Assembly: GCA_017618625.1 (NCBI GenBank)
Contig: JAFZTV010000044.1
Span: 1 to 17,664, forward strand
Direction of reading: 5' to 3'
DNA length: 17,664 nt
Source: Bacteroidales bacterium
Lineage (GTDB): Bacteria; Bacteroidota; Bacteroidia; Bacteroidales; P3
This document shows, one piece after another, positions 8,466 to 15,353 of this stretch. Position numbers and translations under genes: made by a program. Below the pieces are notes generated by a model. The model was not told where the DNA came from, did no database searches, and worked only from the letters and a program-made list of their open reading frames with translations. Numbering within the stretch: position 1 is the stretch's first letter; each line of letters opens with the position of its first letter.

Positions 8466-8777
8466 TTAGCGTATTTTCACGGCGGTGCCGTAAACCAGCA
8501 CTTCGGCCGCCTGAGCCATGATTGCAGAGGTGGCAAAACGTACACCTATCACGGCGTCGGCACCCAGTTGCTGAGCCTGATCTATCATGCGCTGCGTTGC
8601 CTGTTTGCGTGCTTTTTCCATCATACCAGTGTAGCTTTTCAGCTCGCCACCGACGATGGTTTTAAGAGACTGCCCGAAGTCGGCCACAAAGTTTTTTGAT
8701 TGAATGGTGCTGCCGCACACTACACCCAGGGCCTCGTAATTTACGCCCGGAATGGTTTCGATTGAATAGAGTTTCAT
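8466..8777 (-). CDS. YbjQ/UPF0145 family protein
   Basis: This 103-residue protein has the length and sequence of the YbjQ family (DUF74, called a heavy-metal-binding domain in databases although the function is unsettled). Recognisable family segments are GVVCGSTI near residues 18-25, the IVGGELKSYTGMM stretch, the helix with ARKQATQRMIDQAQQLGADAVIG and the end VLVYGTAV. Such proteins form small pentameric rings, as known for family members. It is predicted cytoplasmic. It starts at an ATG 44 bp behind the MATE gene, with an A-rich rather than Shine-Dalgarno-like leader. It is followed after 3 bp by a lipoprotein gene. Confidence 0.9.
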   Translation of the reverse strand: MKLYSIETIPGVNYEALGVVCGSTIQSKNFVADFGQSLKTIVGGELKSYTGMMEKARKQATQRMIDQAQQLGADAVIGVRFATSAIMAQAAEVLVYGTAVKIR

Positions 8778-8821
8778 TTTATTATTTTTTTTGTGAAATG
8801 TGAATTAACAATAGTAACTGT

Positions 8822-10177
8822 TTAGCTGACGCTCAGTTTGCGGTAAATCCAGATTGCATAGGGTAGCGAAAGCAGGAAAGTGCAGATGTCGGCCACGGCT
8901 TGCGCCATCTCGACACCGTGGATGCCCCAAAATCGAGGCAGGATGAATATGGCTGGAAGGAAGAAAATACCCTGCCTACCGATGCTGAGAAGTGTGGATT
9001 TGAACGTCATGCGGATGTTCTGAAAGAGCATGTTGGTGGCAGTGGCGAGTCCCATAAGCGGGAAGGCGACACACTGCCATCTGAGCGCCCTGGCACCGAT
9101 TTCGACCAACATGGGGTCTTCGTCGCGGAAAAGCCGTATAATGGCAGGTGCGAACAGCAACCCCAGGGCCGAAACGAAGCATAGTATCACGGTTGTAACC
9201 TGTATTGCAAAGATATAAGAATCGCGCACACGCCGGTATTTCCCTGCGCCATAGTTGAATCCAGCAACGGGTTGGAATCCCTGGTCGAAGCCGAGCACTA
9301 TGGAGAAGGCGAACATCATGGTTCGTGTCACGATGGCGAAGGCACCCACACTGGAGGCTTCGCAGCCAGGTGCCGCATAACGCGAGGCGGCGTAGTTCAA
9401 AGTGAGCGCGGCGAAGAAGTTGAAAAACTGCCGCCCCAATGAGGGCAAACCGCCGTGCAGAATCTCGTTGTAACAACTCAGCGTGGGGCGAAAGTTGCGC
9501 GGAAGTATATGCACACTATCGGCACGTGTGGTGCCCCACAGCAGGATGCACCAGCTCACAAACTGGCTCACAGCCGTCGCCGCCGACGCACCGCCGATTC
9601 CCCAACCAAAGCCGAAGATGAAAAGCGGGTCGAGCAGCATGTTAAGCACCGCACCGCTGGCGATGCCCGTCATCGCAAAGCGAGCGTTACCCTGCAGTCG
9701 CAGTTGGTTGTTGAGCGTCAACGCCGACATCATGAACGGCGTGGCAATGACGATAAAGCGCAGGTAGTTGCAAGTTTCGGTCACCACAGCGTCGGGCGAA
9801 CCGAGCAGCACCGCTATCGGCTCAAGGAATATCAGACAAGGTATTGCCGCCACCAAGCCGACGAGAAACGACGTGCCGAAGCCCACTGCGGCCATCTGCC
9901 CGGCGGTGTCGTACCGCTTGGCGCCGAGGGCCCGTGAAATGAAATTGCCCGAACCGTGTCCGAAGAAGAAGCCCATGGCCTGGATGAAGGTCATGTAGGC
10001 AAAGGCGATGCCTATGCCAGCGGTGGCCTCGGTGGAGATGTGCCCAACAAAGGCGGCATCGACGACATTATAGAGTGCCGTGACCATCATGCTCACGATG
10101 GTGGGCAGAGCCAAGCGGACCACCAGCCGTCTAACCGGCGTCTCTGTCATGTATCGGTATTTGTCGTCGAGGGACAA
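8822..10177 (-). CDS. MATE-family multidrug efflux transporter (MepA-like)
   Basis: The 451-residue product is a full-length, 12-helix inner-membrane transporter of the MATE family, which expels cationic drugs or metabolites in exchange for Na+ or H+. Family hallmarks are LALPTIVSMMVTALYNVVDAAFVGHIS in the first helices, the N-half segment LRLQGNARFAMTG, LDPLFIFGFGWGIGGAS, and in the C half FDQGFQPVAGFNYGAGKYRRV. Substrate cannot be told. The first codon used here is TTG at 10177, because the MATE-typical KYRYMTETPV begins just after it and an in-frame stop lies three codons upstream. The ATG at 10150 is the alternative, giving 442 residues. The start sits 4 bp from a tandem repeat array, and the HtrA gene ends 67 bp upstream. 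Confidence 0.95.
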   Translation of the reverse strand: MSLDDKYRYMTETPVRRLVVRLALPTIVSMMVTALYNVVDAAFVGHISTEATAGIGIAFAYMTFIQAMGFFFGHGSGNFISRALGAKRYDTAGQMAAVGFGTSFLVGLVAAIPCLIFLEPIAVLLGSPDAVVTETCNYLRFIVIATPFMMSALTLNNQLRLQGNARFAMTGIASGAVLNMLLDPLFIFGFGWGIGGASAATAVSQFVSWCILLWGTTRADSVHILPRNFRPTLSCYNEILHGGLPSLGRQFFNFFAALTLNYAASRYAAPGCEASSVGAFAIVTRTMMFAFSIVLGFDQGFQPVAGFNYGAGKYRRVRDSYIFAIQVTTVILCFVSALGLLFAPAIIRLFRDEDPMLVEIGARALRWQCVAFPLMGLATATNMLFQNIRMTFKSTLLSIGRQGIFFLPAIFILPRFWGIHGVEMAQAVADICTFLLSLPYAIWIYRKLSVS

Positions 10178-10181
10178 GGCT

Positions 10182-10253
10182 GATTAAATGATGATATGTT
10201 GATAGGTTTGAATGTTTAAAAGGTAAGTGTCCACTAACCACTGACTACTGACC
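10182..10253. repeat. Composite repeat copy A: five 8-bp units plus 7-bp units
   Basis: Positions 10182-10221 split exactly into five 8-bp units: GATTAAAT, GATGATAT, GTTGATAG, GTTTGAAT and GTTTAAAA. A 9-bp spacer follows, then three 7-bp units (CCACTAA, CCACTGA, CTACTGA) at 10231-10251. The last 7-bp unit supplies the stop codon of the HtrA gene (10245-10247). A second copy of the same design lies at 15281-15353. Confidence 0.75.
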
Positions 10254-11378
10254 GCCCTTTTTCTTCCTTATTATCGAGGTGGTTCCCTGCGAGTTGAGAA
10301 GAGTTGCTGTGGTTTTGAGCGAACGTCCGCTACGAGTGAAAACAATCTCCACCTGGTCGCCGGGAGCGCAACGTCCCAGCTCTTCGGTCAACTCGGCGAA
10401 GGTATTGACTTCCACCCCTTTGACGGTGCGAATCACGTCGCCCGACTTAATGCCCGCTTTGGCGGCCGCACAGCCAGGGAGGACATTCGCCACGTAAAGG
10501 CCTTTAAGTTCGCTTACGCCCGTCTGTCTAGCCACATCGTTTGTCACCTCCACCACGTTGACCCCCAGGTAGGCACGCTGCACATGGCCATATTCCATCA
10601 AATCCTTCGCCACCTTCTTGACCAGATTGGAGGGAATGGCGAAACTGTATCCCGTGTAATAGCCGTCACCCGAAGCGATAGCGGTGACTATGCCGATAAG
10701 CTGACCAGAGGCGTTAACCAACGCACCGCCCGAGTTGCCGGGGTTGACAGCGGCGTCGGTTTGGATGAACGACTCAATCGGGCTCTCTTGTCCACCGGGG
10801 TTGGCTATGATATTCATATTGCGTGCTTTGGCGCTGATGATGCCAGCCGTGACGGTGGATGTGAGGTTGAACGGGTTACCGATAGCCAGTACCGGCTCTC
10901 CGATACGTGCCAAATCGCTGTTGCCGTATGGAATATATGTCAAATCCTTATCCTCTATCTTAATGACAGCCAAATCGGTAGCGGGGTCGGTGCCAACAAG
11001 TCGGGCTTCAACCACACGCTTGTTGTTGAGGTTAACGGTTATGCGCTCGGCATCCTGCACCACGTGGTTGTTGGTGACTATATATCCGTCAGCGCTTACG
11101 ATAACTCCCGAGCCGTAAGCCTCGTACTTCTGCCGCTGCACACCTCGGTCGATAATCATGCCGAAGAAGGTCTGGTAGAGAGGCGTGACCTTGGTCATCT
11201 CGGTGCGGATGTGCACCACCGCGTCTATGGTGGCGGCGGCCACATCTGAAAAATCGACATACTCAACTGGCGCAGCCTTGGCTTCAACCACAGTTTCAAC
11301 AGCTTGCGGTTGCGCATTGTCGTGTGCGCCAGCACCGCATCCCGCAAACACAAGCGCTATAAGAATCAGTTTTTTCAT
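10245..11378 (-). CDS. HtrA/Deg-type serine protease with one PDZ domain, probable lipoprotein
   Basis: This 377-residue S1C-family protease degrades or refolds damaged envelope proteins. The catalytic triad is visible: His105 in TNNHVV, Asp135 in TDLAVIK and Ser216 in GNSGGAL. A single PDZ domain spans about 265-355 (YLGVNVVEV, VLPGCAAAKAGIKSGDVI). The N terminus has a short hydrophobic segment followed by FAGC, a slightly unusual lipobox, so Cys14 may be lipidated. At 377 residues with one PDZ domain it is closer to DegS than to two-PDZ DegP in architecture. Its stop codon is formed by a repeat unit, and the MATE gene follows after 67 bp. Two hairpins lie directly before its ATG. The family is certain; the exact member name is not. 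Confidence 0.95.
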   Translation of the reverse strand: MKKLILIALVFAGCGAGAHDNAQPQAVETVVEAKAAPVEYVDFSDVAAATIDAVVHIRTEMTKVTPLYQTFFGMIIDRGVQRQKYEAYGSGVIVSADGYIVTNNHVVQDAERITVNLNNKRVVEARLVGTDPATDLAVIKIEDKDLTYIPYGNSDLARIGEPVLAIGNPFNLTSTVTAGIISAKARNMNIIANPGGQESPIESFIQTDAAVNPGNSGGALVNASGQLIGIVTAIASGDGYYTGYSFAIPSNLVKKVAKDLMEYGHVQRAYLGVNVVEVTNDVARQTGVSELKGLYVANVLPGCAAAKAGIKSGDVIRTVKGVEVNTFAELTEELGRCAPGDQVEIVFTRSGRSLKTTATLLNSQGTTSIIRKKKGGQ

Positions 11379-11382
11379 AACT

Positions 11383-11422
11383 CGATAATTTATTTGATTA
11401 TCGCAAGGGAGTCTCTACTCCC
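11383..11422 (-). promoter_or_regulatory. Two tandem perfect hairpins in the HtrA leader
   Basis: Nearest the gene, CGATAAT (11383-11389) pairs with ATTATCG (11397-11403) around 7 nt, ending 4 nt before the ATG at 11378. Next to it, GGGAGT (11407-11412) pairs with ACTCCC (11417-11422) around a 4-nt loop. Both lie in the presumed 5' leader. The AT-rich one could mask the ribosome site and melt with heat; this role is inferred. Confidence 0.45.
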
Positions 11423-11510
11423 CTACCCTATCAATTAACGGAAACCGCGGGCGTTTATTATACAATGCAAAGCCATACGAGGTCACCGTAAGAATCTTTC
11501 CTATACATAC

Positions 11511-11548
11511 AAAAAAAGTGCCTCATTATCCATTAGGCACTTTTTTTT
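11511..11548. terminator. Rho-independent terminator downstream of the macro-like gene
   Basis: GTGCCT (11518-11523) pairs with AGGCAC (11535-11540). The stem is extended by seven A-T pairs (11511-11517 with 11541-11547) around an 11-nt loop. On the minus strand the run of A at 11511-11517 reads as T, so it ends transcription of the gene stopping at 11589. It is symmetrical and could work in both directions. Confidence 0.88.
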
Positions 11549-11588
11549 CAATATACTCATTCATGAATTGTGATAATCATATTTAATC

Positions 11589-12752
11589 TTAGTGTCTCCA
11601 ATTGTATTCTATACCTAGCTCTTTCAAAACCAAATAATTCCAATCTTTCGTATAAAAACTTGGTGTTAGTTGGGCTTTTGTCAATTCTTCCTCCAAAGTG
11701 CTGCTCGGCGGACAACCAACTGTTCCATATACACTTTGATAGAAACTCATACATCGGCCATTCACCAAAGGTTGTTGCCAATCCTGTTCTTTGTCCAACT
11801 TAAAGAATACTGTACCGAGACGTATAAAATTCGAGCACTCGGACATGGGTATGCAGTGGTTATCAAGCATCAGTACATATCGACCCGGGAAAGCGGCAAC
11901 TGGCAGAATATACTCCGAGCCGTGAAAGTTCGCCTTCACAATATCGCCCGTGTAAATACAGTCGCCTCGTTCGTCCTTGAAAGGAGTGCACACTCCTGCG
12001 AAATGCACCCTTCGCACATATCCTTGGTTAAAACATTGGTCGTGAAACTCGTCGAGCAGGATATGCCCTTCGTGCCGTTCTTTCCATTTCTCTTCTTTAC
12101 TGAAAACATAGAACTCATACGGGCTGTGGAAAAAGAAGCTGTTCATAAGACCCGTATACCTGAATTTCCCATCTTCTTCAGTGTAACGGATTGTGATGCG
12201 TGGAACACTGTTGTGTAATCCAGCGCCAATCTCATACCTATATTTTTGGCTTAATTCCAAAAGCATCTGTTCATCCACGGCTTCTGGCCCATCGGGCGAA
12301 ACCCTTTTCTCCCCATAGTGCATTTCCTCCAGCACCCACCACCAATCCCACGAGAACACAGCATTCTTCACATTGTATAGGCCGTCAAAAAGCGGAGCCA
12401 CTTGTTTATCGCTGAAACCAGCAACACCGCAACCCAAGCGGGTTATGAGAAACCTTTTCATGGGATGTGATTTCACATATTCCACAAACTCGTCTGCGTA
12501 TGGTTTAATCTCCTCTACTCTGCGGAATGTGGTAGGAATGGCATAGCATTGCCCCTGAGGCCCCGCACCGTTACCCCATTGAGCACCGAAGTTCTCCATT
12601 GCCGTCCGTGCCGCTCCCCCGCGGTGGTGTCCGTCCGGATTACTTCCAAACACAAACACCTCGCACAGCGACAACCTCTCAATAGGTGTACCAGACAATA
12701 CGCGTCCGCTATAATTCTCACAGTTATTCGATTTGTTTTCAATTTCTTTCAT
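11589..12752 (-). CDS. A1S_2505-like (macro-domain-like) N-terminal domain fused to a YopX-like C-terminal region
   Basis: With the ATG at 12752 the product has 387 residues. Residues about 30-126 match the phage-associated A1S_2505 family, a macro-domain-like fold: FVFGSNPDGHHRGGAA (33-48), then GAQWGNGAGPQGQCYAIPT, and later LITRLGCGVAGFSD. Macro folds bind ADP-ribose or related ligands, but binding here is inferred. A middle region (150-230) is unfamiliar. Residues about 252-321 contain GVCTPFKDERGDCIYTGDIVKA and a pattern resembling YopX-type phage proteins. The last 60 residues are unknown. An ATG at 12824 is possible, but a -7 box at 12790-12797 lies inside that extension and favours 12752. 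The gene sits alone between aroK and the HtrA gene with its own terminator, which suggests an acquired unit, perhaps from a phage or plasmid. Confidence 0.8.
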   Translation of the reverse strand: MKEIENKSNNCENYSGRVLSGTPIERLSLCEVFVFGSNPDGHHRGGAARTAMENFGAQWGNGAGPQGQCYAIPTTFRRVEEIKPYADEFVEYVKSHPMKRFLITRLGCGVAGFSDKQVAPLFDGLYNVKNAVFSWDWWWVLEEMHYGEKRVSPDGPEAVDEQMLLELSQKYRYEIGAGLHNSVPRITIRYTEEDGKFRYTGLMNSFFFHSPYEFYVFSKEEKWKERHEGHILLDEFHDQCFNQGYVRRVHFAGVCTPFKDERGDCIYTGDIVKANFHGSEYILPVAAFPGRYVLMLDNHCIPMSECSNFIRLGTVFFKLDKEQDWQQPLVNGRCMSFYQSVYGTVGCPPSSTLEEELTKAQLTPSFYTKDWNYLVLKELGIEYNWRH

Positions 12753-12789
12753 AACATTCTTGTTTTTTTTATAATGTCTTTGTTCGTGG

Positions 12790-12797
12790 CAAAAATA
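12790..12797 (-). promoter_or_regulatory. -7 box for the macro-like gene
   Basis: On the minus strand this reads TATTTTTG, fitting TAnnTTTG, and sits about 38 bp before the ATG at 12752. No good TTTG appears 19-21 bp upstream. The surrounding 14 bases, TGCTGTATTTTTGC on the minus strand, recur exactly at 17555-17568. Confidence 0.5.
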
Positions 12798-12833
12798 CAG
12801 CACAGGTGTGCCACATCCTGACATATATAAAAA

Positions 12834-13436
12834 TCAAAGATGTTCTATTATGGCTTGGGCGATGGTTTCGAGGTCGGGGTTGGCGGCGTCAAAGGTCAGA
12901 TGTGCCTTGCTGTAGAACGGCTGACGCTGTTGCAGTTGGGCATGTATGCGCTCACTTCGCTGTTCGGGCGACATATCGGCAAGTATGGGGCGCGGCTTGC
13001 GCGAGACGGCTATGCGTTTCATGATTCCCTCCTCGTCGAGACGCAGGTATATGGTCAAACCGTGGTCAAGCATCCACTGCATATTGTCGTTGAAACAGGG
13101 CGTGCCGCCTCCTGTGGAGACTATTGTGATTGCACGATTGTTCGATTGTTCGATTGCATTAGCGTCTGCCGACGGCTGTCCATCAACCACAAGCTGCTTA
13201 AGCACAGCGGATTCGAGCGAGCGGAACATCGGCTCTCCATAGCGGCGGAAACAGTCGGCAATGGTAAGATGGTAGCGTTCCTCGACGGCTTGGTCGGTGT
13301 CAATCCATTCGACCTTCCCATCAAATCGATCTTTCAGATAGTCAGCCAGCAAACGCGCAGTCGTCGATTTGCCGCTGTACATGTATCCGACAAGGAACAC
13401 CATGAGCACTTTGACCTCTGAATCGCTATTCTTCAC
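12834..13436 (-). CDS. aroK: Shikimate kinase with an extra loop
   Basis: This cytoplasmic enzyme phosphorylates shikimate with ATP in the chorismate route to aromatic amino acids. Visible motifs, numbered from the GTG start, are Walker A GYMYSGKST (17-25), the DTD pair at 46-48, FRSLE (71-75) for shikimate binding, TGGG (108-111), the lid RKPRPIL (146-152) and RQPFY (171-175). Between FRSLE and TGGG there are about 16 residues more than in E. coli AroK; the extra stretch (about 85-102) is partly encoded by an 8-bp-period repeat. The GTG at 13436 overlaps the stop of the upstream peptidase gene by one base, which suggests translational coupling. The ATG at 13403 (MVFLVGYM) is an equally good start and would give 189 residues. 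Confidence 0.92.
   Translation of the reverse strand: MKNSDSEVKVLMVFLVGYMYSGKSTTARLLADYLKDRFDGKVEWIDTDQAVEERYHLTIADCFRRYGEPMFRSLESAVLKQLVVDGQPSADANAIEQSNNRAITIVSTGGGTPCFNDNMQWMLDHGLTIYLRLDEEGIMKRIAVSRKPRPILADMSPEQRSERIHAQLQQRQPFYSKAHLTFDAANPDLETIAQAIIEHL
13128..13159. repeat. 8-bp-period array inside the shikimate kinase gene
   Basis: Four consecutive units, GATTGCAC, GATTGTTC, GATTGTTC and GATTGCAT, fill 13128-13159. On the coding strand they read as CAATC-containing units and encode the NAIEQSNNRAI part of an extra loop. The 8-bp phase is the same as in the composite intergenic repeats at 10182 and 15281. Confidence 0.75.
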
Positions 13437-15268
13437 TACCGATATACTATATATTTGGTTTCCGTGAGGTTACCGACGGCATCGGCAACTTTTACCGCGA
13501 GAGTGTTCTGCCCTTTCTTGAGCAACTTGGAGTCGATTATCAGCGCGGCGACCTTGGGGTCGTATTCGGCAAGCACCCAGCGTCCACCGATGAAGCAGTT
13601 GTAGGTGGCGATACCCGAGAAATCGTCGGTAATCTTCAGCCGCAACTCCTTCTTGGTGATTGTGGCGCCGTCTTTGAAATTGGACGGACTCACCGCGGGC
13701 GGCACGGTGTCTGCGGCCACGGTAAACGAGCCGAAATATTTCACATCTGCCTTGAGCACACCGTTTTCAATACGGGTTTCGACGGCAGACGACTTCTTGC
13801 CCGCCACGCTGCAGATTAGCAGTTTGGAGCGGTTGACCTTCACCCCGCGCGGCATCGGCAGCTCTATGGTGTACGCGCTGTTGGGCGGGTAGTTGTAGTT
13901 GCGCGGATAGATGCTATAGACGTTGCCGTAGAAGCCGGCCTTGCGCTGCAGGATGCGGAACGCCAGCTCGTCGTCGGCATACAGGGTGTACGGTTTCATC
14001 GTCAGGCGGAAGCCCGCGGTGTCGATAACCTTTGGTTTCGAATAGCGAACTCTGAATTTCGGATTTACGGGCGAGCTTTGACCACCATTACCGCCAGTAA
14101 GGCTGGCACCCGACTGCCGACCACCAGCCGCCGAGCGCACCTTCAGCGTCTGCTTCGCCACATTGCCCTTATAGTCATAGACGCGGAACTCCATCTTATG
14201 CAACGCGTTGTCGTTGAAACAGATGTACCCGCTGTCGCGCACCGCCGTCACCTTTGGATATCGGATGCCCGGCAGCTGACGCGTTATGACGTAATACTCC
14301 TTCGTTTTCTGGTATTGCTGATAGTCAATCTGCGCGTTTATGGCGCGGGTTTCCTCATATATATACGACGGGACGCTGTAGATGGCGAAAAGGTCGCCGT
14401 CAACATATATCTCGATGCGTTCCACCCCGTTTTTACGCTGCCCTTTCTCCGACATATCGTAAGCATATATTCCGGCATAGAAACGTCCCGAAACGCTGAC
14501 CGAGTCGGCGGTCATCGCCACATATCGCTTGCCCACCTTGCGCGACGAGGTCTGAATCCACTCCTTCTGCGCGCCGTCGATAAGCGTCCCCTTGTCGGCC
14601 GGATAAAGCTTCACGTTTACGATGGTTGGAGCAACCGGGTCGCTATACTCCATCCCGAAATAGAACGGGTTAATGGGTTGGTCGTTGTCGGCAAAACGCA
14701 CCTCATAGTGCAGATGCGGCCCGCCCGAGGAGCCCGTGTTGCCCGCGTAGCCAATAAGCTGACCTTTCTCAACCTTTATGGAATCCTGCGGCAAATCCAC
14801 ATCGAAAGCAAAAATCCGATGCGAATACTGGTAGTCGTGAACAAATTTCGCAAGTTCTCCCGCGTACCCGTCGAGGTGCATATACACCGTGCGCAAGCCG
14901 TTGGGATGGGTGATGTATATATGTTTGCCTCCGCCCCAGGGCGACACCTTGATGCGCGACACATACCCTTCTGCGGCGGCATATACCGGCTCGCCCACCT
15001 CTCCGCCCACTCGCAGGTCAACCCCGCCGTGAAAGTGGTTGGCGCGTATCTCTCCGAAGGTGGCCGAAAGCGACATCGGAATCTTCATCGGCGGCACAAA
15101 ATAGTCCTTGGGCAACGAGGCGGCGTCCACCGGATGTTGCTGCACCAGCGGCTCCTGCGCGGGCATCTCCACTTGCCGCACGGTGTCCGCCACCGGCGTT
15201 TCGGCATCAACCGAATGGCACCCCGCAAAAGGCACAAACGAAAGAAGTATGAGTATCTTGAGGTTCAA
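13436..15268 (-). CDS. M23/LytM-family peptidase lipoprotein
   Basis: Read from TTG at 15268, the product has 610 residues. A short hydrophobic leader MNLKILILLSFVPFAGC makes Cys17 the probable lipid site, so it should be membrane-anchored. The LytM zinc domain spans about 65-200 with HFHGGVDL (His80, Asp84), His131 and HLHYEV (His185, His187), a complete metal and catalytic set. Such enzymes cut peptidoglycan cross-links or bind amidases. The remaining 400 residues look like beta-sandwich domains, with a glycine/serine linker near 385-400 and an Ig-like end. No ATG exists near the start: upstream in frame the sequence runs through a repeat array to a GTG at 15340, which would add 24 repeat-encoded residues. 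It lies between recN and aroK and overlaps the aroK start by one base. Confidence 0.9.
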   Translation of the reverse strand: MNLKILILLSFVPFAGCHSVDAETPVADTVRQVEMPAQEPLVQQHPVDAASLPKDYFVPPMKIPMSLSATFGEIRANHFHGGVDLRVGGEVGEPVYAAAEGYVSRIKVSPWGGGKHIYITHPNGLRTVYMHLDGYAGELAKFVHDYQYSHRIFAFDVDLPQDSIKVEKGQLIGYAGNTGSSGGPHLHYEVRFADNDQPINPFYFGMEYSDPVAPTIVNVKLYPADKGTLIDGAQKEWIQTSSRKVGKRYVAMTADSVSVSGRFYAGIYAYDMSEKGQRKNGVERIEIYVDGDLFAIYSVPSYIYEETRAINAQIDYQQYQKTKEYYVITRQLPGIRYPKVTAVRDSGYICFNDNALHKMEFRVYDYKGNVAKQTLKVRSAAGGRQSGASLTGGNGGQSSPVNPKFRVRYSKPKVIDTAGFRLTMKPYTLYADDELAFRILQRKAGFYGNVYSIYPRNYNYPPNSAYTIELPMPRGVKVNRSKLLICSVAGKKSSAVETRIENGVLKADVKYFGSFTVAADTVPPAVSPSNFKDGATITKKELRLKITDDFSGIATYNCFIGGRWVLAEYDPKVAALIIDSKLLKKGQNTLAVKVADAVGNLTETKYIVYR

Positions 15269-15280
15269 AGGAAAAAATGT

Positions 15281-15353
15281 GTTGAAACGTTGATATGTTG
15301 ATATGTTTGAATGTTTCAAAGTCAACCGACCACTAACCACCGACCACTAACCC
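15281..15353. repeat. Composite repeat copy B: five 8-bp units plus a 14-bp doublet
   Basis: Positions 15281-15320 split exactly into GTTGAAAC, GTTGATAT, GTTGATAT, GTTTGAAT and GTTTCAAA. After 5 bp come two 14-bp units, CCGACCACTAACCA (15326-15339) and CCGACCACTAACCC (15340-15353), each made of two 7-bp halves. The second supplies the recN stop codon (15347-15349). The architecture is that of the copy at 10182-10253. Confidence 0.8.

Noticed and set aside
12753..12824. N-terminal extension of the macro-like protein from the ATG at 12824
   Set aside because: The extension contains a -7 box and does not look like a leader or domain; the ATG at 12752 is better placed.
13128..13159. CRISPR-like array
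   Set aside because: The units are 8 bp with no spacers and lie within a coding gene; nothing resembles repeat-spacer structure or cas genes anywhere in the window.
14078..15301. A 407-codon plus-strand open frame antisense to the M23 peptidase gene
   Set aside because: It lies opposite a gene with a complete LytM zinc site, and its product is compositionally odd and featureless.
15269..15340. GTG start for the M23 peptidase at 15340
   Set aside because: The 24 added residues are encoded by the composite repeat and would put a polar stretch before the lipoprotein signal.
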